From contig VNWV01000004.1 in the NCBI GenBank assembly GCA_009801085.1, positions 744,001 through 808,000 on the forward strand: a stretch of DNA of 64,000 bases, written 5' to 3'. Shown here piece after piece: positions 1 to 11,762 of the stretch. Numbering within the stretch: position 1 is the first letter of the stretch; each line of letters begins with the position of its first letter. The stretch is from Lasiodiplodia sp. COLG20. Taxonomy: Eukaryota > Ascomycota > Dothideomycetes > Botryosphaeriales > Botryosphaeriaceae. Under the pieces are notes generated by a model that had not been told where the DNA came from, searched no databases, and saw only the letters and a list, made by a program, of their open reading frames with translations. The translations under genes were made by a program, and so were the position numbers.

Positions 1-3000
1 AGTAGGATCGCGCGAGTCGTCGAAAGCTTCTGTCAGGACCGTCGCGATGGCACTGGCCTCTTGCTCGGACCACGTGCGTTGGCTGTGTTCGAGGTCGAGG
101 GAGATGTACCGCTTGCTGCGGTCCTCGCACCTCAGTGTGCGGAGAAAACCCGTGGCCAATGCTGACATGGGGTTTGAGCATTCGACTGCTCCTCCACGAG
201 ACACCCACAATAGCCCCTTGGCTTTGGTCGCGAGCCGCTTCACTTGTGCAAAGACGTCCTCAGAGGGTTGCACGAGGAGTGATTGGTCCGAATTGTCCAC
301 GAACACGCAAATCTTGCCATCCGGCTGCGCAGCGTCTAGACCCTCAATGGCCGGCTCGATGGACGCGGCGGTCTTGATCGTGTCCTGGAGCTTCTGCAAC
401 CACGCTTGAGGCGGAGCGTTTTCCTGACAGAAGGTGATAAGAGTTTCTGGGTACAGAGCTGGCGGATTATCCGGTAGTGCAGTTGTCATGAGGGAACTCA
501 GCACGTAATTTTCGTCGTCTTCGCAGTCCTTGAGTTGCACATCAAGTCCGCTGAAGCCGGTCCGCCGCAGAACTTTGTCCCAGAGATCAACCGTGAGGGA
601 CGGGCTGTGTTTACGTTCCGGCTCTTCGCCTACACAGATTAAAGTCAGTTAGCAGTCAGCACCACGCGTAGTTGACGGTCCTACGTACTCAGCCACCATC
701 CGGGCAGCACTCCAAAGATCAGTTGGACGTCCAGGACGTCATGCGTCATCTCCACCATGACGAGCTTTCCACCAGGCTTCAGAAGACTTCTCACGTGCTG
801 CATAGTCCGGTCCATATTCTTCGTCGCATGGAGGACCTGGCAGGCGACGACGAGATCGTACGACCCCTCCTCGAACCCCTGATCCGCGGGGTCACCCTCG
901 ACGTCGAACTTCCGAAACCGCATGGCGCCCTCGTCGTCCCAAGCGCCGAACCTGCTCCTCGCCTGCTCGAAGAAGCCGGATGATATGTCGGTGTAGTCGT
1001 AATGTGAGAATCGCCGCGCCCCACCATCCGTGTCGCCGCCTCCACCCAAGGCTTCCAACACGATCTGCGTGCACCCGCCCGTCCCGGCGCCGATTTCCAG
1101 AACCCGCGCGCGGGGGTTCTTGTGTGCGAACAGGCTGACCAGATGCCGCACTTGGGCGTAGCAGCGGTCGATGCGAAGCGCGTGCTTGTAGTAGCGGTGG
1201 AGGAGGTGGTCTTTGAGCATCAGTTCCAGAGGAGCAATTTGCTGGCGCAGGATGGCGTTGAGGTTGCGCCCGATGAGGCAGGCCATCTCGCCGTCGACGC
1301 TTGCGGATGACACTTTCCCGACCAGCTCCTCTCTCTCCGTCTCGTCGACGTCCAGCCACGTGGCGGCCTGCGGCTGCTGAGATATTTGGAGCTTCATCCA
1401 CTCGAAGAAGATTTTGTGATACCACAACAAACTTCCCACGTCGGCCTCGGTGAGGGATGTGACTGCATCGTGGAAGAAGTAGAAGCACGCCTGCTTCAAT
1501 TCCTGCACGTGTGCTATCTCGGCGGGATCGGGACGGGCCTTCAGCCTCTCCATCAGCCCGTGGGCCGAGGTCAGCGACAGGTCCTCTTCCCACTTGATCG
1601 TCAAGCATCCGTTGTGCTGTTCCGCTTGCCCTGCAGTTTCCGCGAGGGTTTGGCAGAAGAGACCTTCGATTTCGAGCACCGCTGACGAGCCGGCGTCGCC
1701 TTCGCTGCGGACAGCAATGTCGGCGTGGAATCCGCGACCGTCGGCCTTTCCGATCCTGGAGTGTGCGACGAAGAGCTCCGTGGCTCCGCTACCAATGTCT
1801 GCCGAGACCGACATCCTCTTGATGGACCGGGGCATCGCGGCAGATCTCTTGCTTCTGGGGAGAGCCGAGTAGGCAGCTACAAACACAGAGTCCAGAGTGG
1901 TGGGATGCAACAGATGTTCCTGCTGGTAGCCTCCTGGCATCGATGCGGCTGTATCGGCCACGGCGAACGTTGCTGCAGACCCGCCGCCTTCGGCGGACAT
2001 GATCTTCTTCAGATTCCTGAAGGCGGGGCCGTGGTAGATGCCCACCGACTGCAAGAACTCAAACATATCGTCGGGCTTGGTCTTCACAGTGCAGTCGTCG
2101 CCAGGCGCCACCCCGCCGCCCATGTCAGAGAGGGTTGCCGAGATGAGGCCCTTGCAGTGCGTCGTCCAACCGCCGTCGCCGTCAGTGGAGCAGATGTAAA
2201 ACGGCCGCCAGCCCTCGAGGCCGAGCGTTCTGCCATCGCTCTGGTGCAGATGGAGCTGCACCTCCACGCCGTCGGGCGTGTCTGGAATGACCAACGCCGC
2301 CACGATCTCAACGTCGCGCAAGCTGAAGCCGCGGACCGCGCTGCTGTGGTTGACTTGGCGCATGGCCTCGATCGCCATGACGATCAGACCCGCTCCAGGG
2401 TACACAATGTTCGACTGTACCCTGTGGTCCCGCACCCAGGGGAGATCCGAGGTGCGGATTGTGTGTCGCCATGTCTGGTTGGACGGGCTTGCGCCGGGAA
2501 CAGTGGAGCCTAGGAGCTCGTGGGCCGGCTTCTCCCGCAGCCTGTGTTCTTTGTTGATGCGAGGCTCGCACCAGTGCCTGGTCCGATGGTTCCAGGGGTA
2601 CGTCGGGAGGTCGGGAATGATTCTCGGCTGTACGGATGCGTGAGGGAAGTTGACAGCGTTTAGATTGACGTGGTAACCCCGCGCGACCAGGGAGACGGCG
2701 AGCGCATGCATGGCGTCGACGGCGTTCTCCCCGCGGTTGAGGCAAGAAACGTAGCCCACACCCAAATCCTTCAGCTCCGGGAGCTGGAGGCACTGGCGGA
2801 TGGGCCCTGCCAAGGCTCCGTGAGGGCCCACTTCAAGTAGCATGTCGACCTGTTTCTCGCCGGTTAATTGGTCACGGCAGATGCTCCGAAATGCATCCAA
2901 GAACTCGACTGGCTGCAGCAGGTTGGTAACCCAGTGCTCGGGGCCCATATCTGCAGCATCGGTAATTCTGCCGCCCGTGGTGGGCGAGGAGTACAAGACG

Positions 3001-5880
3001 TTGTCCTTGAAGGTGTGCTTTTTTCCGATGGTTTTCGGGAGAGCTTTTCGGTAATCGGCCGCGACAGCGTTCATGTGGTGTGAGTGGTAAGCAACTCGGA
3101 CGTTCAGCACTCGAGCAAACACCTTTTCTTCAGTCAACTGTTGCTCCAACTCAGTTATTGCGGCCTGGTCGCCAGAGACCGTGACACTGGACGGGCTGTT
3201 GACACAGGCTACAACCACCTTCCCACTGGTGAGCTTGGAGAGGTATGGTTCGGCTTCTTCGCGGCCAAGGCCTACCGCCATCATGGAGCCACGGTGATCC
3301 GCCTTAGTCCACAGCGCGTCAAGGAACTGCCCTCGCGCGTAGTGCACGATTGCCATTGCTTCCTGCAGGCTAAGTACTCCCGCGGCATAGGCAGCTGCAA
3401 TCTCGCCGCTGGAGTGACTTGTTATCGCCATCGGCTTGATGCCCCAGCTGCGCAACAGCCGGGTAAGAGCAATCTGTACGGCGATGCAGAGCGGTGGGCT
3501 TACATCCACATGATCGATGCGGCTCTCCTTTTCATTTTTTGTCAATTCGTCTGTGGCCCAGTCAGTCCTCGGTAGCAATGGCCAATGTGTGTTTCACTTA
3601 CCCAGCAAGGACCAAGGGCAACCCATCTGCTTCAGGTACTGGTCCGCTTCGTATAGCGTTTCCGTGAAGACAGGGTAAACGCCAATGAGCTCTCTTCCCA
3701 TCGCATACCACTGTGCTCCCTGGCCTGTGAACACGAGGCACAGCCTTGGCTCCGCAGTTGATCGAGTGGGAATCAGCTTCGTGTCATCCAGGCTGGAGAG
3801 TAGCTCTTCTCTGCTCCGGCTAGCCACCGCAATGGTCCAAGGAAACCTCGATCGGCCTTCACTGAGTGTGTACGCGAGACGGTCGAGGAGCTGTCCATCG
3901 TCCAAGTTGGACTCAGTAACGAACTGCTTCAAGTTCTCGACCATTGTCTGGACTACGGCCTCATCCTTGGCAGTCAAGAGGAATATACGGGATCCTGGTT
4001 CTCGGCCGCTGTTCACCCCGTCAGGATGGGTGAAACCGTTGGTCGAAATGTCAGAAGACGAATCATTAGCTTCAAGAGATAGCTTCGAAATTGAACTTCC
4101 ATTCAGCATGTCTCTGGATGACGTCTTCTCCTTAGTGCCGTTCGTTGTGGTCGCACCATTTCCCAGGGCTCCTACCCCATGAAAACCGTTCGTGACTCCG
4201 TTGAGGCCTTTGGTGGAATTTTTGGCATCTGGCGGCCACGCCTCCAGAATTGCATGGGCGTTGGCGCCCCCATAGCCAAAGCTATTGATCGAGGCACGCC
4301 TGACACCGCTTGTTGGCCACGGCTCCAAGTCGCGGGGTACCTGTACGTAATGTCAACTACTCAACTCAAACCATCTGGAAGTTGGTGTAGACGCAGCGTA
4401 CCTTGAGGTTCCAGGAGTCGAAAGGTATCTTCTCGTTACCTTTCTCAAAGTTGATGCTCGGCGGGATGCATCCCTTCTCCAACGCCAGAGCAACCTTGAT
4501 GATTGAAGCAATCGCACTGGTAGTCTCCGTGTGGCCGACATTTGTCTTGACAGAGCCGATATGGAGTGGACGGTCGACCGGCCTGTCCTTGCCCATGACA
4601 GCGTGCAACGCACCTGCCTCGACGGGGTCACCGGCTTGAGTGCCTGTGCCGTGAGCCTCTACGTAGACAGTATCAGCAGGGTTGAGGCCGGCGCTCTTGT
4701 AGCAGCGTCGTATCAGCTCTTCCTGCGCGTCCTGGCTTGGCGAAGTGATGGTCTGAGTCTTCCCATCTTGATTCAGAGCGGTTTGCCGAACCACCGCCCT
4801 GATCGGGTCGCCGTCTCGAATGGCGTCCCGCAAACGCTTGACAATGAGGGTTCCCACTCCCTCGCCACGACCGTATCCAGAAGCGCGGCTGTCGAAGGCA
4901 TACGATTTGCCGTCTGGGCTGAGGAATCTGTTGTAGACACCGCTTAGCACGACTCCGTCGATGGGAATAGAGCTCATTACCCCAGGCTTGACATGAGCAC
5001 GAAGATGTCAGGGTTAATCATGACATTTGCACAGCCAACGATGGCCATCTTGGCCTCTCCTGTTCTCAAGCTGTGGCACGCCTGGTGTAGTGCCACCAGT
5101 CCCGTGGAGCAAGCTGTATCCACTGTCATGCTGGGGCCGCGCAGGTCGTAGAAGTGCGAGATTCGGTTGGACATCATGGTCGGGCCATTGCCGGTCAGGA
5201 GGTAACGCGGGAAGGTTTCAGGATCACGCATCAGACTGTCCGTGTAATCTTTGAAAAAGGCACCTGCAAAGACGGCCGTTTCGGACCCTGCAACCTGTTC
5301 CAATGTTATGCCAGCTGGAAACGTCAGCCTTTTCGACGTCGACGTGAGGCTGGCTAGCGCACGTACCGCTCTCTAGAGCCTCGTAGACTGATTCAAGTAG
5401 CATGCGGCACTGAGGATCCATCGTCTGTTGATGAACACGGTCAGCGGATGAACAACTTAGATATGCTGTCGTCTCTTACCGCAGCAACTTCCGGCGTCAA
5501 GTTGAAGAATGTTGCGTCAAATAGACCAATGTCTTCCTTTAGAAAATGGCCGCCAGTCACATTGGTCTTTGTCAATAATTATTAGCCTGTCTCGTAATTA
5601 TAGAGTGTATACAAACCGTTGTCCTTTTGCTGCCGCTAGGATGATAGAAGGCCTCCTTGTTGAACCTATCGTCAGGTATCTCGGACCACCCGCTCCGACC
5701 CTCTGCACAAAGCCTCCAGAGCCTTTCTGGACTATTGGCGTCACCAGGAAGCCTGCAACTCATGCCGACGATGGCTACCGGCATGTCTTCATCCTTGCAG
5801 CTGCCGGTTTCAAGAGGACGACATGCCAGGTTCGCACCAACATGGTGGGGAGCTTGATCGGAAGTCGGACCAAAAGACAT
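1..5880 (-). CDS. Highly reducing polyketide synthase, 5' portion (continues beyond left edge)
   Basis: Iterative type I PKS, truncated by the window edge; at least 1833 residues are present. Proposed exons (minus): 5880-5617, 5566-5480, 5424-5367, 5314-4981, 4927-4402, 4340-3602, 3550-689, 629-1, all in phase. The ketosynthase starts near residue 33; its triad is Cys205 (DTACSTG), His340 (EAHGTGT) and His380 (NVGHTE). The acyltransferase follows, with nucleophile about Ser716 in SHSSGE, where the family normally has GHSSG. The dehydratase His is about residue 1045 ([11 protein letters not shown]; the usual Gly of HxxxGxxxxP is Ser). A C-methyltransferase has LEIGAGTGG near residue 1488. The remaining part looks like the structural region before ER/KR, so ER, KR and ACP cannot be judged. 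Substrate and product are unknown. Start chosen at the ATG preceding the KS in frame. Confidence 0.93.
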
Positions 5881-5973
5881 GATGGATTGTGTGCTAGTTT
5901 TCTCACATGAGAGGACTTTTTCATTGAGTTCGCGAAGGTGTAAAGAAGGAAGCGGTAGAAGCTAGAACTGGAC

Positions 5974-5986
5974 CATTTATATATAT
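5974..5986 (-). promoter_or_regulatory. TATA-like element of the PKS
   Basis: A palindromic AT run (ccatttatatatatgg context) lies about 95 bp upstream of the PKS ATG on the minus strand, a plausible TATA position. Inferred from sequence and spacing only. Confidence 0.4.
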
Positions 5987-6603
5987 GGAGATACTCTGAG
6001 CAGCATCAGGCACTCAACACACTCCGATGAAAGTAATTGGATCATGTAGCTTTGACATAACGGTTGTACCTCTCAAAACATGTTAACCCAAATCGGTAGT
6101 ATTAGGAGCCGGATTTGTCTCTCTAGTCAGAGCCCTTAAGTGCGGATCCCATGTCGCAGTAAAGGCGGGGGAGATTGGTGCAAGCTATTTCCATTTAAGG
6201 AAAGTCTCCGTCGCAGCCTTTCCTCGTCCGGTTGGTCCGGCCTACTAGCTGGATCAGCTCCACCACCGATGAAAATGACACGGAGGACCCTGTACATCAC
6301 ACCATGACATAAATTTAGAGTTTTTCAGCAGCCCCTACGACCGTGCGCGCGGATAGGCTTATCCGCAACGAAATTCCTCTGCTTTCGAAGAGAAGGCAGC
6401 GGATAGACTGGCTCCTAGCGTACTTAAACGTAAGGGAAGCGCATGGTCCGGCGAATGAGAGGGTGCGCTGCTCGTATACCAGACCTGATCGAGCGATGTG
6501 GTGTCTATCCGCTGCGTGGATAAATACTCCGCTGCGTGTGCAGATGGCGTCGGGCCGTTTCGCTATCCGCTCGTTATCTGCCGCTGCTTAAAAAAGCCAC
6601 TCG

Positions 6604-7043
6604 TGTTCTACCCCGGCACCCACTAGGCGCGTTTGGCCCCCAATCGAGTTGTGGGGCCACCAGGGTCCCTTACTGGGTTTATTCAGTGTTGTTGGCCGAC
6701 CGAATATGTGGTTGCTTGGTCAGTACAAGGTTTAAGGGGGTTATCGATAAGGAAAGCCAAATATTGAAGACTATCGCGAAGTTTCTTAGCGTATATAATA
6801 TAGAAGATATATAAAAAAGCTCCTAGGGATTCTTTTAAGGCAATTCTTTTTTAGAATTTCTGGAAATTTTTTAAATCTATTGTGGTTAAAAACTCGATGT
6901 GGTACCCCTGATACAGCATTTGGTCGGCCAACAACACTTAGTGAACCTACTAAGGGGGTGTGGTGGCCCCACATCACGTACGGGCCGGCTGAATACGTGT
7001 TGTCGGCCGACCGATTACACCTGGTAGGTGCTGGGGTAGAACA
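6604..7043. mobile_element. Foldback / MITE-like element with long inverted termini
   Basis: The ends are imperfect inverted repeats. The left end starts TGTTCTACCCCGGCACCCA and the complement of the right end starts TGTTCTACCCCAGCACCTA. Similarity continues inward through a TGTGGGGCCACCA block and a GTGTTGTTGGCCGACC block (left about 6653-6705, right about 6910-6980), giving termini over 100 bp long around an AT-rich core of about 170 bp (6730-6895). No transposase reading frame is present. No clear target-site duplication is visible, so the boundaries may be off by a few bases. It fits a non-autonomous DNA transposon; the family was not identified. Confidence 0.7.
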
Positions 7044-7614
7044 GGTAGGTATGCAGGCACTATGCCCTAGCCTTAGCGATCGCCTGCATAGTGCATGAAT
7101 ACGGCGCTCGAAGCCAAGCCGGCGTAGGAGGCGTTGCTATCCGACCCAGCCCTGCAGAGCCTCTACTATTTCCTATTCGAGGCCGATCTACTGCTGATCG
7201 TGGTGTAGTTCGTGCTAGATGATGTCGAGCTTGAGCTGGGGCATCATGCGTCAGGATCTCGAATAGCGTTTGGGAATTGGAGAGAGGGGATGAGAAGAAA
7301 GGCAATTCCCACACGGACCGGAAAGATAAAGATGTCCCTCACCTATGCGAAAGATGTGGTCCCACTAAACTACCTATCCTATTCCGTGATCGAGTCTAGT
7401 TTAGAATACAAAAAATAATTATGATCAAGACTACGACCTGGGGTGAAACCATGCAACCTCTTCTGGATTGAAATCGTTATGGGTAAAGTGAGCGGCATCT
7501 GACCAGAGGGCAGCAAGGGAGCATTGTGTTGAACTTCATCCGATCACGTGACAAGATCGTGTGGTTCGATCCTCCAGATATATATCATCCGCCTCCCTCT
7601 CTCGATAGCAATCA
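7044..7614. other. Gene-poor stretch between foldback element and PLC-like fragment
   Basis: No gene recognised. It contains a short imperfect repeat around 7051-7096 (GCACTATGC occurs in both orientations) and short frames without recognisable motifs. It may be degraded repeat DNA, but no family is recognised. Confidence 0.4.
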
Positions 7615-8433
7615 GTGGACTTACCAATTCTCCTTTGCATTCCTTTGAATCTCAACACATTGTACATAGGTGAGAAATGTGAAAAGATTTCGAGCGTTGT
7701 TGAGGACATCAACAACTTCACTGCTGCGCACAAGGAGCTCGTTATTGTCAACCTCTCGCACGCGATGAACACAGATGTGGGTGCCACTAGCTACCGCGAT
7801 CTCAATCACGGCGGGCGGGACCTGCTGTTTCAGCAATTCAACCGGGTCCATGACCGCTACATCGTCACATCAGCTGCTGATGCCAAGAACCTCACCTCGA
7901 AGCATTTGGATGAGTTCATTTTCCCTAATAAGGCAGCTGTCATCATCGTTGTGGACGCCAACAAAATCAAATTGGGAAGTTATGAGCATCAAGGCTTCTT
8001 TACTACGGAGGAAGTTAGCGTGCAGGATGAGTACTCGAACACCGACGATGCCGTCACGATGATCGCGGGTCAGTTGGGAAAGCTTGATAAGCTTACATCT
8101 ACATTCAGCCCCAAGCTTTTCTTGTTGTCGTGGACGCTGACACCGCAGATGGCGAATTTTACGTACCATCGGGTGGTCAACAAATTTTTTCAAAACACGG
8201 TACTCGGCTGGGTTTGGAATGGCCCTTTCTCTCAGGTTTCAGTCAAGGAGATGGCTTACTCTGCAAACAAATCACTTTCCACCGACTGTCTGCCACACTG
8301 CCATGGAGCGAACCTACCCAACATCTTGTACGTAGACTTTCTGGAGGGAGGTGACTACGCTGCATTGGCCATGGCCGTGAACGATCGTTGCTTCCCTCCC
8401 ATAGAGTCAAATCCTACTCAGCCGAAGCTCTAA
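7615..8433 (+). pseudogene. 5'-truncated PI-PLC-like phosphodiesterase
   Basis: About 270 codons resemble the middle and C-terminal part of fungal/bacterial PLC-like phosphodiesterases with a TIM-barrel fold. The helix-strand segment reading DINNF..HKELVIVNLSHAMNTDVG, followed by Y..L....D.LF..FN.VH.RY, is characteristic. The N-terminal part carrying the first catalytic His (normally in a GTHDS-type motif) is absent, and the open frame begins without an ATG. A possible 3' splice site (acatag/gtgag) lies at about 7670, but no upstream coding exon was found. Either the gene was cut by rearrangement near the foldback element, or a distant first exon was missed. Family call is moderate; a function is doubtful. 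Confidence 0.5.
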
Positions 8434-8905
8434 GGGTGGAGATTAACGCGATTGTTTGGTGGATTTTACAGTTCTGAATTTCAAATCTCCGCTTCTAAAT
8501 TGCTACCAGTGTCTCCTAGCATGTATGTAACAGCTTGAATTTGTCAATATTAGCATCGTTGCTTCAACCATACAATGTACACTGCAGCTCAGTTATAGTT
8601 GCTAAATCTTTCTTGAGTTGTTCGCATGATGCTGTCGTAACAGGGGATACGATCTTCAATTGGTGCAAGTGGAGTTTCAAAATCCAGCTCAGATTACATT
8701 AAACAACTTTAGTAATGGTGCCGTTCTCTCCTACTTGTCAGCCACTTTCTAGAGAAAACCACTATCTCGTAAGTTGTGTTTTTGGTATGGTTCGTGGGGT
8801 CTACTTTGTTCGCAGCCGGAATTCTTCCTGTCTGGAAGGAGAGAAAGGAAAGAGAGCAAATCACTTCCGCAAAAGCGCTAATCTTCGCTTTGACTCCACG
8901 CCCAC
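8434..8905. other. Intergenic, no gene seen
   Basis: 472 bp between two converging genes. AT-rich, with no reading frame, repeat or motif that can be supported. Confidence 0.5.
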
Positions 8906-9853
8906 CTAATAAACGTAGGCCATCAGTCGCCAAAATAACCACCACTTAGAGCTGCCCTTCACCTCCTGCTCCTTCAAAGCCTTCTCATCCAATCTCCTCG
9001 CCTCCTCCTTGGCCCAATCTTTCCTCTCCTTCTCCGTCATACACGCAAGCATAGCACTCTTCTCGGCCGCGTCGATGATCTTCTTGACAATCTCCATCTG
9101 CGGGTCGGACATCTCGGCCTTCCACGAGCCTATCGACATCCAAGCAAGTGGGGACGTCCAATGAAACTTCGCTTCGGGATCGAAAAAAGCGCGTTGCCGG
9201 CTGGCGGCTCGTGCTACCGTCTTAAAGCACTCCGGATTGCCCTTGTCCACTGTCTGGTCTGGGGCTAGGTGCGCGGCACCGAAGAGTCCGAGCTCGCCGC
9301 CGGGGATCTTGTCCAGCTCTTGTGGTAGATTGGGCCAGTGCTCGGGGTGGGCATACAGGGAGGGGACGTAGCTGATCCAGGCCATGTGCTCGTGTAAGAT
9401 GAAAGGCTGGGTTTCGTCCTCTGCTGGTGGAATCGGGGGGGTTTTTATCGCTGATGTTTCTTTCTCCGTTGTTGACTTCGGTAATCTGTTATTGGGCGAT
9501 GCTGGCTGCAGCGTCGGTTTTGTGCAGGAGGTCGACGTTCTCGCAGTTATCTTTCCTGTAAGGGGACGCGCTATTGTTTTAGTCGTCGTCGACGCAATCA
9601 CTGTTCCTGGTGGGTGATCGTACGACTCCTCGGAAGGACTATAAACGGGATTGTAGAGGAGAACGATTACCAGAATGGCAACCAGGAGGCTGAGAAAGTA
9701 GGGCCAGACGGGTGGATCTTCATCACGGTTGCGTTGGTTCTGACGTGGACGGAAGGAAGAGGTAAGAGAGGAGTCATTGTCTGTGCCATAATCCTGCGGG
9801 TGGGTGGTATAGATCCTTCTGTGCCTGGGACCGGAATGGATACGATACTCCAT
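8906..9853 (-). CDS. Unknown single-pass membrane protein
   Basis: Predicted 315-residue protein, single exon. The start is the ATG before EYRIHSGPRHRR; the frame stays open further upstream but without supporting composition. A basic and polar N-terminus (about residues 1-50) precedes one strong hydrophobic segment, residues 51-70 (PYFLSLLVAILVIVLLY). A Thr/Ser/Pro-rich linker follows, then an acidic and charged C-terminal domain ending in a Lys/Glu-rich helix and WWLFW. The topology suggests a type II membrane protein. No domain recognised; likely lineage-restricted. Confidence 0.6.
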   Translation of the reverse strand: MEYRIHSGPRHRRIYTTHPQDYGTDNDSSLTSSFRPRQNQRNRDEDPPVWPYFLSLLVAILVIVLLYNPVYSPSEESYDHPPGTVIASTTTKTIARPLTGKITARTSTSCTKPTLQPASPNNRLPKSTTEKETSAIKTPPIPPAEDETQPFILHEHMAWISYVPSLYAHPEHWPNLPQELDKIPGGELGLFGAAHLAPDQTVDKGNPECFKTVARAASRQRAFFDPEAKFHWTSPLAWMSIGSWKAEMSDPQMEIVKKIIDAAEKSAMLACMTEKERKDWAKEEARRLDEKALKEQEVKGSSKWWLFWRLMAYVY

Positions 9854-10269
9854 GGTCGTCAGGGAAGATCTTGATGTGCAAGTCGGGCGCTCTGAGGTGG
9901 CGAGAAGATCACGTAGAAAATAAAGGTTACTAGAAAGAAGTTTAATTCTGTATAAAGAAGCTCTGTGACAATGCGCGAAACAGCCTTGACACCCATACTT
10001 TACCGGATTTAGGTCAGGGCGTAAACAGGACGCGGTGAAAGGGAACTGAAAGAAACGCAAGCAAAGTTTCGAGAACTACAAAGAAAACATGCAAGGAGCC
10101 CTGAGTAGAACCCCATTGGGCAAATTCTGATTCATTCATACCCCGTGTGCGTCAACGCCAAGAATTGCCGTCTTGAGATGGCCGCCTGCGGCCACTAAGC
10201 CAGCTTTCGCAGGGAACAAAAGCCGCGCCATAATGTTTATGGAACTTACCGGAACCTACTTACCTCTTC
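9854..10269. other. Intergenic, upstream of the unknown membrane protein gene
   Basis: 416 bp. Presumably the promoter of the 8906-9853 gene and the 3' flank of the gene at 10270. No specific element recognised. Confidence 0.4.
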
Positions 10270-10935
10270 CTAAATGCGCCGCATCTCCGCCACCATTTGC
10301 ATAACCTTGAAGATCACCGGGGCCGAAGCATCGTCAACGATTACAGTCGCAATGGGCCCAAAAGCCTTCTCTGGTGACTGCTCGGGACAGGTCCACTGGA
10401 GTGGAAGGCTCTTTACGCAGTAGAGAGAAATAAAGAATATGTTTATCATCAGGTATAGGACCGCGTTCCAGTGCGTAACGGTAAAGCGTGGAGTATACTT
10501 GCATAGCTGTTTAATGACGTCCTTGGCCAACTGGGGAAACTTACCAATCCGGGTGGTGAATGTCTTGATGAGGTTTGAAAGGTAGTTGCCAAAGCTTTTA
10601 ATGGCTTCAGCAGCGGAAGAGGCCCACTTCGCAAGAATTTCAAATACGTAACTCATATCCCCGAAGAATACGACGGTACTCAAGCCGGCGAAAGACAGAG
10701 TCCAGTAAATGTTGCCTGCAAAGTAAGAGTAAGCCTTCGCGAAGAAGTGCATATCGAAGATCTCAACAGCTGGAAGAGAAAGGAGCGAGATGAAAAAGGC
10801 GGACGCGATCAGATATAAGGAAACTCCAACGATTCGGTAGAACAGTGACTTAATTGGTGTCCCATTAGGCACAGTGGGGGCTGAATCGGACACAGCGTCG
10901 GCTCGATCCGACGTGGTCAGGCTTGGGTCTGCCAT
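10270..10935 (-). CDS. Unknown membrane protein
   Basis: Predicted 221 residues in a single exon, starting MADPSLTTSDRA. A polar N-terminus precedes hydrophobic segments at about residues 35-56 (GVSLYLIASAFFISLLSLP), 74-92 (IYWTLSFAGLSTVVFFG) and 158-175 (VLYLMINIFFISLYCV). An amphipathic stretch containing KSFGNYLSNLIKTF lies between the second and third. Three membrane spans are likely. No family recognised. It is transcribed in the same direction as its left neighbour but is separated by 416 bp, so co-regulation is not implied. Confidence 0.6.
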   Translation of the reverse strand: MADPSLTTSDRADAVSDSAPTVPNGTPIKSLFYRIVGVSLYLIASAFFISLLSLPAVEIFDMHFFAKAYSYFAGNIYWTLSFAGLSTVVFFGDMSYVFEILAKWASSAAEAIKSFGNYLSNLIKTFTTRIGKFPQLAKDVIKQLCKYTPRFTVTHWNAVLYLMINIFFISLYCVKSLPLQWTCPEQSPEKAFGPIATVIVDDASAPVIFKVMQMVAEMRRI

Positions 10936-11762
10936 AGTGGAGTTGAGCTAGAAAAGATGCTTAGCAGTAGTCTGTAAGTCTGGATGCGAGTCGCTGTGCT
11001 GGTGAATCTTGTGTGTCGTAGGAAGGTAGTCCTGAAGCGTCATTATATAGTCCTCTTATGAAACATCTTCAGATAAGTGTGCCTATATTTAGTACACGGC
11101 AACATCCGAGATAATCGAAAACAATACTGTTGTTAATAGAAAAGGATACTCCTTGTTTAGATCTTGTGCCATGATTGGCGAAGCATCCATTGTCTAGTGC
11201 TCCGTTAGATGGCTTTGTTTCCACTTCTAGTAGTGTACCGAAAACTCTGTGAGCCTTCCCGTTGCCACAGCTAATAATCAAGCCTCCCTGAATAGGACGC
11301 TTTTTCTTTTTTCGGATTTCAACCTCGGCGAGTTCGCTATCCGTAAAGCAATACTGCTGATGGTTTCTTGCTACTAGAACTTGTACATTGATCTTTAAAT
11401 TATGTGATATAAACGCATTTCTGACGACCTAGAGGATTTGCTGCGGAGGTGTTATTTTGGCGTGAAAATGAACGTTGATCGGCGCTCCGAAATGTTTTTT
11501 TTTTTTTTAAATTCTACATGCGCTGTATCGAGCCAGAAGAGAATCAGGTCGCAGTATTTCCATTACTGAGTGATAGCCTTATAATTGTCAAAGGTGATAT
11601 TGAGTTTGACTTTAAAATCAGCCGTATGAAATGCTGATACTGCTTGGAAATTGAGGTTCATGTGGGAGGTCAAGCATAGTGCGGGGTAATTTTCCGCGGG
11701 AGCCGAGGAAAAGGCTGCACCGACTGCCTTCCATCACATCTTTTCCTGGCCCCATCCAAATC
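10936..11762. other. Intergenic region, no gene seen
   Basis: 827 bp between divergently transcribed genes. It includes a 16-17 base T run near 11494-11510. Short frames occur on both strands but show no recognisable motif. Confidence 0.4.

Noticed and set aside
1725..2513. Plus-strand 262-codon frame inside the PKS
   Set aside because: Antisense to the dehydratase-methyltransferase linker region; no recognisable protein motif.
3551..3601. Frame break in the PKS acyltransferase between two long open frames
   Set aside because: A 51-bp GTAAGT...CAG intron joins them in phase and restores WSLLDELTKNE, the expected family sequence.
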